In this document: one piece after another, positions 58,401-64,000 of the stretch
Numbering within the stretch: the first letter of the stretch is position 1
Layout: each line of letters starts with the position of its first letter
Origin: Sclerodactyla briareus
Lineage: Eukaryota > Echinodermata > Holothuroidea > Dendrochirotida > Sclerodactylidae
Direction: 5' to 3'
Assembly (NCBI GenBank): GCA_026419785.1
Contig: JAODTK010005924.1
Location: 1 to 64,000 of the forward strand
Length of the DNA: 64,000 nucleotides
Translations under genes and position numbers: made by a program
The notes under the pieces: generated by a model
Seen by the model: only the letters and a program-made list of their open reading frames with translations
Told to the model about the DNA's origin: nothing
Database searches by the model: none

Positions 58401-61400
58401 ACAGCACAGACCATTTCACGTACCAGACCTAAATACAACAAAATAGGTGATGACAGATTGATGCTTGATTCTAACAGAGATATTATATGATGAATTCAAT
58501 CAAATTCATGAACATCAAAAACACATCAGATCCAGAATATGTACAGACCATTAAACTGCTGGTTGGCAAAATTTTACAAGTTGGAAAAATTGGAATGAAT
58601 ATTGCAAATTAGGCACATATAATGACCTCTACTGACCCCAGCTCTGTACCTTTAAAATGATCAGGATCAAAGGTTGGATCAAGCATCTCACCAGTTTTGT
58701 TGGAAATTCCATAGAACTTGGTCAAAATTGCACAAATAATGCGCACATTAGACCACATTAAAATGACCTCCAGTGACCCCGACTTAACTTTTAAATTTCT
58801 CAGGAACCATGGGAGACCACTCCACCAAGTTTCGTGACAAATCCCACAAACTGAAAATTTGCATAAACTATGCAAGTTAGACCACTTAATTAGCATGTTT
58901 TAGGCTGAAAATCTAATCAGTTCATCTACCTGTCATCCAGGTCCTACAATGTCAACTACGTCACTGTATACCTATGGTTTCTGGGTAATCTTGGCTACCC
59001 CACGAGCTTGAACCTCAATTTACATAAATAGCTAATTACCAACTTAATTAATGATTTTGCTGCCCAAAATCTAATCAGATCGTGTACATTCAACCCTGGT
59101 GCTACACACAAAATTTTGTCATAATCGGCCCCACCGTTTGTGCGAAATCCTGCTAACAAGAAAGTGTGACATATACGCTAGTCGATAGAGAGCTACTCAG
59201 TCCGTAGCCAATAGGTGAAGCATGTTTTGAGCTTTTACACCGAAATTAAAATATCTTGTAAGTACTGAAATTCTGTAAATAGGAATGCAGAGAGCCCAGC
59301 CCATCTTACTCACCGATTCCCATCAAAGGAGAAGCAGCTTTTCCATCAGCTGAAGTGAAAGAAAGATTAGAAAAATTGTGTTGAAAATATAGAACCATAA
59401 ACGGATCATGATTACTGAGTGTAGTGGAATGACAAACAGAATGATAACTTGTTACTCTTTGACATCCTACACAATGCACAGACAATCCCTATATCATATG
59501 TAGTCTAATAGAAGTTTCCTGTGCCCATAATGCCAGTCCTTGCGAATTGTTGGCACAAAAAAAAATTTTCTTCACGTCTAATAACACACACCTAAAAAGT
59601 TGAATCCACGAAAGCTTCCTCATGACACATTTACCCTCTCTTTTCTCAATATCATATGATGGACAACCAGCCCTATCACGTATCAATGGGTATCAATGAG
59701 TATCAACAGTATCAATGAGTATCAATGAGTATCAATGTGTATCAATGAGTATCAATGTGTATCAATGAGTATCAATGTGTATCAATGAGTATCAATGTGT
59801 ATCAATGAGTATCAATGTGTATCAATGAGTATCAATGGGTATCAATGAGTATCATATGCGTATCCAATTAGTATCAATGAGTATCAATGGGTATCAATGA
59901 GTATCATGAGTATCCAAATGCGTATCAATGCATTCGATGTACACTTGAGTATCAATGTGTATCAATGAGTATCAATGAGTTTCAGTGCGATCAATGAGTA
60001 TCAATCAGTATAATCTTTCAATAGTATACAGACGTTCACCATTACTGCTATACATACCACTTCTCTGCTGACAGAGTCCCCTGGTATCCTGTTTGACAGT
60101 CTCACATGAAGGAACCTCTGTGTTTACACCAACACCGCCCCCATTCTGACAGTGGTCCTCGTTACATTTCACAATTTATGTCTGTGTAAACAGAGAGATT
60201 GAAACTTGAAATATAATCATTCCCCTTCCCCCAGAGAACCAAGAGGCTTATAGAGTTCCTCAGATGCAAGTGGTGAACTTTGACCTTAGGATATGACAAA
60301 GTTCAGAGCAAGTTTGAACTCTGATCAAGATAAGCTTGGGGCTCACCATGTTTGATAAACAAAAGTTACACTTTAACTTGATGCCTTCCAAGTGATGCAA
60401 AAGAAATAGAGGTCATGAAATCCTTAGGATTAACCTACATACAAAGTATCAGTTATGGTTGAATTATCATGTCAACAAGTAATTTTACTGAAAATATCAC
60501 TTTTCACCAATTCCCCCCATTTTTCACTGGTCAACACACTGAAGCAATAGGGTAAAAACTTCATTCAAATCACCCCTTAGGAAAATGCGTCCAGTGCCCC
60601 CTACTGAAAAATCTGGCTACGCCAAAGCTTTCAACAAATCTGCTAACCTTGACCTCATACAAAGTATCAGTTATGGTTGAATTATCATGTCAAACAAGTT
60701 AGAATTTTCTGAAAATATCAATTTTCATAATCCCCATTTTTCACTGGAGAGACTACCTGGTCAACACTCCCAAGCATAGGTTATGGGTTTCATTCACATC
60801 GGCAAATGCAGTAGAAGTAGAAGAAAAACTAACCTTGTCACAGTATTCACCATCCCATCCTTCAGACACGAGGCAAAACAAACAGGATCCATTGGAAAGT
60901 GTCGATACCAGCTATCATTGACAGGGATTGGAATCATTACATGAAGCAATTGCTGTTGAAGTGAAAGAAAAGAAAGGAACAGGATTAGAGGTGAAAAGAA
61001 TCTCATATATATGGCACTTTGTACCATTCAGTCTCAATGTTCAATATGCGATGTCAAGGAAAACGGTCTCATTGACTTTGTACACGGCTCTTCTTGTTTA
61101 CACCTCGTGACGTCATCAGTAGGTCGGTATTCGCCTATTGGACGTGGAATTTTGCGTGTATCACGGATTAGTGAATAGTACTTACGTTGCTCGCAGCCTA
61201 TCCCTGTAAACCCCTCTTGGCAGATACAGTAGTGGTTAGTCTCCATAACTACATGGCACATTCCATTATTTCCACAGGGGCTACTGTAGCAGGGTGACGT
61301 CGTGTCTGGAAGAAGAGCATATAGTTTGATAAGTTTTTGAAAGCCCTGCTGATTTGCCCAAAATTGGCAGTTTGAAGAGAACACTCCACTTCTTTCTAAA

Positions 61401-61596
61401 CTTTTTGGAAACACCCAAATTATTTCACTCAACCATACAGTCAGTGGATTAGTGAAGGAGAAACGCCTCTCATGAACACTCACCTGTCTTGCACTGCCTG
61501 CCAAAACTCGTTCGGGCCACGCCGAGAAAGACGTCTCCACTAACCAGACAGGCTCCGCCATGTAGACAGGGGCTGTGCAGACAAGGTTGTAAACAT
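55112..61596 (-). CDS. EGF-repeat single-pass membrane protein with tyrosine-rich tail (partial gene, 3' part)
   Basis: Exons on the minus strand: 61596-61484, 61305-61186, 60952-60834, 60181-60058 (EGF-like), 59349-59314 (juxtamembrane), 56664-56586 (transmembrane), 55496-55112 (cytoplasmic tail and stop). The four EGF exons, hydrophobic segment and ~128-residue tail indicate a type I surface protein. Junctions are phase-compatible across 60952 to the stop. The N-terminus and signal peptide are not in the window. Internal frame breaks in exons at 61484, 60834, 60058 and the tail look like base-count errors. The architecture recalls engulfment/adhesion receptors with EGF arrays, but I cannot assign a family; ligand and role are unknown. 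Confidence 0.75.
55645..56165. repeat. Minisatellite, 41-bp unit, about 12 copies
   Basis: Units of the type 'gaactgaatgtggaacc', 'aagtggttgtggtt' and 'ttcagcaggt' repeat with variants in which 'gtggcagtgg' replaces 'gtggttgtgg'. It lies in the intron between the transmembrane and tail exons. Unit length is not a multiple of three, so the open frames across it are incidental. Confidence 0.9.
56342..56354. repeat. G run
   Basis: About 12-13 consecutive G in the intron of gene 2. Confidence 0.7.
56586..56664 (-). CDS. Gene 2 transmembrane exon
   Basis: Acceptor TTTACTCCACAG, donor GTAGGT. With the G from the previous exon it reads GVIAGVTGAV then LLLIFVLLLIIIVKCG: about 23 uninterrupted hydrophobic residues followed by Lys, the positive-inside stop-transfer expected of a type I membrane protein. 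The exon is intact. Confidence 0.88.
56770..57820. other. Intron of gene 2, nothing recognised
   Basis: No exon or known repeat. Open frames at 56,760-57,154 (+) lack any domain. Confidence 0.4.
57825..59175 (-). mobile_element. GTCTCGCC/GCGATCGCC element, inverted copy in gene 2 intron
   Basis: Its right end is at 57,825-57,860 ('gtgtctcgcctggttgcgca' on the plus strand). Inverted TTTGCATAATTT blocks with 'aatgacctccagtgacccc' lie at 58,590-58,900. The 'cacgtcactgtatacc' and 'gcgaaatcctgctaacaag' segments reach about 59,165, where the far end is worn. C runs lie at 58,030 and 58,240. Confidence 0.6.
59314..59349 (-). CDS. Gene 2 juxtamembrane micro-exon (36 bp)
   Basis: Acceptor CTTTCACTTCAG, donor GTGAGT. 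With the G carried over it reads ADGKAASPLMGI and leaves one G for the transmembrane exon. Both phases fit the flanking exons, which is the main reason to accept so short an exon. Confidence 0.75.
59685..60005. repeat. Minisatellite, 10-bp GTATCAATGA unit, about 30 copies
   Basis: Near-perfect repeats of GTATCAATGA/GTATCAATGT with an alternating 20-bp higher-order pattern in the middle, decaying at both ends. Ends about 50 bases from the EGF exon at 60,058. Confidence 0.92.
60058..60181 (-). CDS. Gene 2 EGF-like exon (most membrane-proximal)
   Basis: Acceptor GTTTACACAG, donor GTATGT. Reads KCNEDHCQNGGGVGVNTEVP then SCETVKQDTRGLCQQRSG. CxxxxCxNGG is the EGF start; the later cysteines are poorly placed. 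With the phase set by the exon before it, the second codon is TAA. Exon length (124) is consistent with the neighbouring phases, so I infer compensating length errors or a divergent domain. Confidence 0.6.
60240..60790. repeat. Two-copy duplication in gene 2 intron
   Basis: 'acaaagtatcagttatgg' with 'ttgaattatcatgtcaa' and 'tttttcactgg' occur at about 60,440-60,535 and 60,658-60,745. Probably worn copies of the repeat family at 61,950. Confidence 0.6.
60834..60952 (-). CDS. Gene 2 EGF-like exon
   Basis: Acceptor CACTTCAACAG, donor GTTAGT. Starts IASCNDSNPCQ, joined to the previous exon through a Pro codon; after a break, NDSWYRHFPMDPVCF; after a missing T in the TTTT run, CLVSEGWDGEYCDK. The final CxxxxGWxGxxC is the canonical EGF ending. 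Length (119) keeps phase 1 in and 0 out, so the inferred losses sum to three bases. Confidence 0.75.
61186..61305 (-). CDS. Gene 2 EGF-like exon (intact)
   Basis: Acceptor GCTCTTCTTCCAG, donor GTAAGT. 120 bp, phase 1-1, encoding DTTSPCYSSPCGNNGMCHVV then METNHYCICQEGFTGIGCEQ. All six cysteines and the GFTGxxC ending of a standard EGF domain are present without break. No calcium-binding DxNEC start and no O-fucose site of the exact CxxGGS/T type is seen. Confidence 0.92.
61484..61596 (-). CDS. Gene 2 EGF-like exon (most upstream seen)
   Basis: Acceptor CTTCGGACGTAG, donor GTGAGT. Reads CLQPCLHSPCLHGGACLVSG then DVFLGVARTSFGRQCKTG. The PCLHGGxC start is EGF-like, but the fourth and fifth cysteines are missing where LGVAR stands. 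113 bp is one short of a phase 1-1 exon, so at least one base is probably missing near its start. Further upstream exons are expected beyond the window or hidden in 61.6-64 kb. Confidence 0.7.
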
Positions 61597-61599
61597 CTA

Positions 61600-61945
61600 C
61601 GTCCGAAGAAAAAAAAACAGATTGTAATGTATAACGTGAGCTTGGTGGTTATCATGTGTGAGGACATGGCAGAGCATGAGTGTGTCTTACATACATATAA
61701 TCAATATGTAAGGCCTAACAAAACCTCCCATCAATTCACGCTCTATGGCAGGGAGGCCGGCAGGTCCAACTCATGATAGTTTGGCGATCAAGTCATTATG
61801 AGTTTGTCATGATTATGTGAGGCGCATCAAGTGTGTAGCAAGCAGACCCTTAGGGACCTGAAAAGCCTAAAGTCTTTGTGATCCCTTGACTGCATCCTGA
61901 CTTGACCAAGCTTAGGCATGTCACTTCATGCTTACAACACAATTA
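61600..61945. other. Gene 2 intron, nothing recognised
   Basis: No exon seen. A T-rich acceptor tract for the exon above lies at about 61,600-61,618 on the minus strand. Confidence 0.4.
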
Positions 61946-61949
61946 CATA

Positions 61950-63110
61950 GTGATCATGAAGTGGGATCATTATGTGAACTCACATAGGGAAGTTTGAACA
62001 TCCTTCACCCGGGTGAGGTGTTTGAGACATACCAAATTTCAACCTGATCGGATCAGGCATTCTGGACTATCGGTTACCAAGATTTTCAGACTTTGACCTC
62101 TCTTGACCTCAGATGACATTTGACCTAACCCCAAAACAATAGGGATCATGTACATTATGGGGAGCCCATATACCAAGTATGAAATTCATCTCTCCAGATG
62201 GAGTTGTGTTATCATATTAACAAGCTAAAATTTGCCAAATTATCAGTTTTTTACAATTTGTACCCAAAACTGACCCCGGTTCCACAACCAAACACATAGG
62301 GTTCCTCTATTGCCCATAATACGCTGTTATCCAATTTCAACCTAATCGAATCACGCCAGATTCTGGACTTATCGTGTTAAAAGATTTTCCGACTTTGACC
62401 TCAATAGGAATCATGTACTCATTATGGGGAACCCATATACCAAGTATGAGATTCATCCATCCAGATGGGTTTGAGTTATCATGTTAAATGAGGTAAAATT
62501 TGCCAAATTACCTGTTTTTCACAATTTTCCCATTTTCCCCAAAACTGACCCCCAGCCCGCACCAAAAACAATAGGGTTCCTGAACTCTCTAAATGGAGCT
62601 GTAGACCTAATTCAACCTGATCAACCAAGCATTCAGGATTTATCGTGTTGACAAGGTTTCTCATAGTTTGACCTTTGATGGACCTCTGACCTGATCCAAA
62701 AAGCAAATTGGGATCATGTACTCGTTACGGTGAACCCTACACCAAGTATGAGCTTCATCCATTCCAGGTGGATCGAGTATCGTGTTATGAGCTAAAATTA
62801 AAATTAACAGTTATCAGTTTTTCACAATTCTCTGATTTTTCTGAAACTGATACCCAGCTGACACCAAAAACAATAGGATTCCTGTACTCCCCATAAGAAA
62901 GCTGCATACCGACTTCCAACCCTGAATCGTACCAAGCTCCTGGACTTATCATCTAACAATATTTTTCAGACTTCGACCGCTCTTTAACCCTGACCTGACC
63001 CCAAACAATAGGGATCATGTACTCATTATGGGGAACCCATATACCAAGTATGAGATTCATCCATCCAGGATGGGTTGAGTATCATTTTAACAAGGTTGGT
63101 GCGTCACCCA
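61950..63110 (-). repeat. Tandem array, ~290-bp unit ('accaagtatgagattcatcc')
   Basis: Blocks 'acaatagggatcatgtactc', 'ggggaacccatataccaag' and 'tgagattcatccatccag' start near 62,140, 62,400, 62,700 and 63,005. On the minus strand this is the same family as the plus-strand copies at 26,480, 32,740, 36,310 and 48,190. Contains many TGACCT half-sites. No conserved frame. Confidence 0.8.
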
Positions 63111-63114
63111 CACA

Positions 63115-64000
63115 CACACAGTCGTGACTGCATAGATTCCTATTCCTCCTACTTTGTCAAGAATCAAAAAGGGGGGGAAGACGTATCATCCCCTCCCACC
63201 ACTCTTTGAGCGAGAAAAAAAAAACCATATTCATTTCTCAAGAAATTATTACATCACTTGTCAACTATATAATAATGTGTGAGAGTATTTAAGCATGCTA
63301 TAATGTACCAAATTGCATCTGAGAGACCCCAAAACTGCAAGTTTCCCAAGAGGATAGAACCCCCCTCCCATTGGACTCCATCTGACTGAGACCAGATGAG
63401 CATTTCGATGAAATTTCCGCTAACAGGGACCTATGTGAGTGTTAATGTTGCACAATAATACATCGAAGGTTGCACCTGAAAATGCTCAAGTTTTAATCCT
63501 AGACTAGGTAAAATGCATGACAGCATGTTTAGGTGCGCGATAATTCACCAAATTGCTCCCTGCGGCGACCTAAATTTTTTCTTTTTTTTCTTAAGAATTA
63601 AGAGACATACCCTTCCCTTTGGACCCTGTCTACTGAGACCAAGTGAAAATACAAAAATATTTCCAAAACAGGGTGGTGTTCAGGTGTGCTTTATTGACCT
63701 GATTACATCAAGGTCATGAAAATGTCAAAGGTTTCTCCTGAAATCAGTAGGAACTTTTCAAATTCAAACCAAGTGGGTGGGTACTTTTTGGTGTTGTGCT
63801 GTATTGCACCAAAGTGCATTTGAGGCGACCTGATTTTTTTTTCCATCCTCACCTAAAGACCTCACCCTCTCCCTCAGATCAGTTAGCTCTGTCCAGCCTC
63901 CCAGTTAATTATTTGATTGGTGTGTCTCAAGTCATTTGAGATTCATGAGACAGTATTTGCATTGCGAGAAAAGATTCTCTCAGAGGGTATATCACTGAGT
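63115..64000. other. Nothing recognised
   Basis: Contains two or three diverged copies of a 'gcgcgataattcaccaaattgc' and 'gaggcgacct' type unit (about 63,290, 63,535, 63,810), possibly another array with a ~260-bp period. No exon. Confidence 0.4.

Noticed and set aside
59685-60005. CRISPR-like regular repeats
   Set aside because: Units are directly abutting 10-mers without spacers, in animal DNA.
61034-61183. C-terminal extension of the EGF exon past 61,186
   Set aside because: A good GTAAGT donor at 61,185 and loss of domain similarity show the open frame runs into the intron.

Overview
The window is animal nuclear DNA. It has small exons with consensus GT-AG borders separated by kilobase introns, AATAAA signals, decayed non-LTR retrotransposons, tRNA-derived SINEs and abundant short DNA-transposon derivatives. 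The repeat types (AGGTCA-rich arrays, a SINE with a poly-ATT tail) fit a marine invertebrate, perhaps a deuterostome such as an echinoderm, hemichordate or lancelet. I cannot fix the species from sequence alone. Most of the window is repeat or unrecognised non-coding DNA, and nearly every open frame in it is chance.

Two genes can be read. Gene 1 (plus strand, about 16.37-45.12 kb) is a seven-coding-exon short-chain dehydrogenase resembling 15-hydroxyprostaglandin dehydrogenase (HPGD). It has the TGxxxGI dinucleotide loop, an acidic residue after strand beta-2, NNAA, the YxxxK catalytic pair, the CPGYVE loop and an HPGD-type C-terminus. Its introns hold most of the window's transposons. Gene 2 (minus strand, about 61.6 to 55.1 kb, 5' end not in view) encodes a single-pass membrane protein: at least four EGF-like exons, a short juxtamembrane exon, a transmembrane exon and a tyrosine-rich cytoplasmic tail. 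All four of its junctions from 60,834 down to the tail join in phase. A possible third gene is marked only by a candidate first coding exon at 49,574-49,634 (+).

The coding exons carry repeated single-base losses, mostly in homopolymers, and the tandem repeats show similar length noise. This looks like residual long-read error rather than gene decay, although decay is not excluded.

Layout: 0-16 kb has no recognised gene but holds two arrays of a ~440-bp unit, a palindromic MITE, a foldback repeat and a short copy of a GTCTCGCC-ended element. 16-45 kb is the HPGD-like gene, with intron 1 alone 16 kb long and containing a decayed LINE, ~600-bp arrays with nuclear-receptor-like half-sites, MITEs and a 3.8-kb composite element. 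45-55 kb is intergenic or long 3' UTR and contains a pre-miRNA-like hairpin and a block with two crossing inverted repeats. 55-62 kb is the EGF-type receptor gene with two minisatellites. 62-64 kb is a repeat array plus unrecognised sequence.
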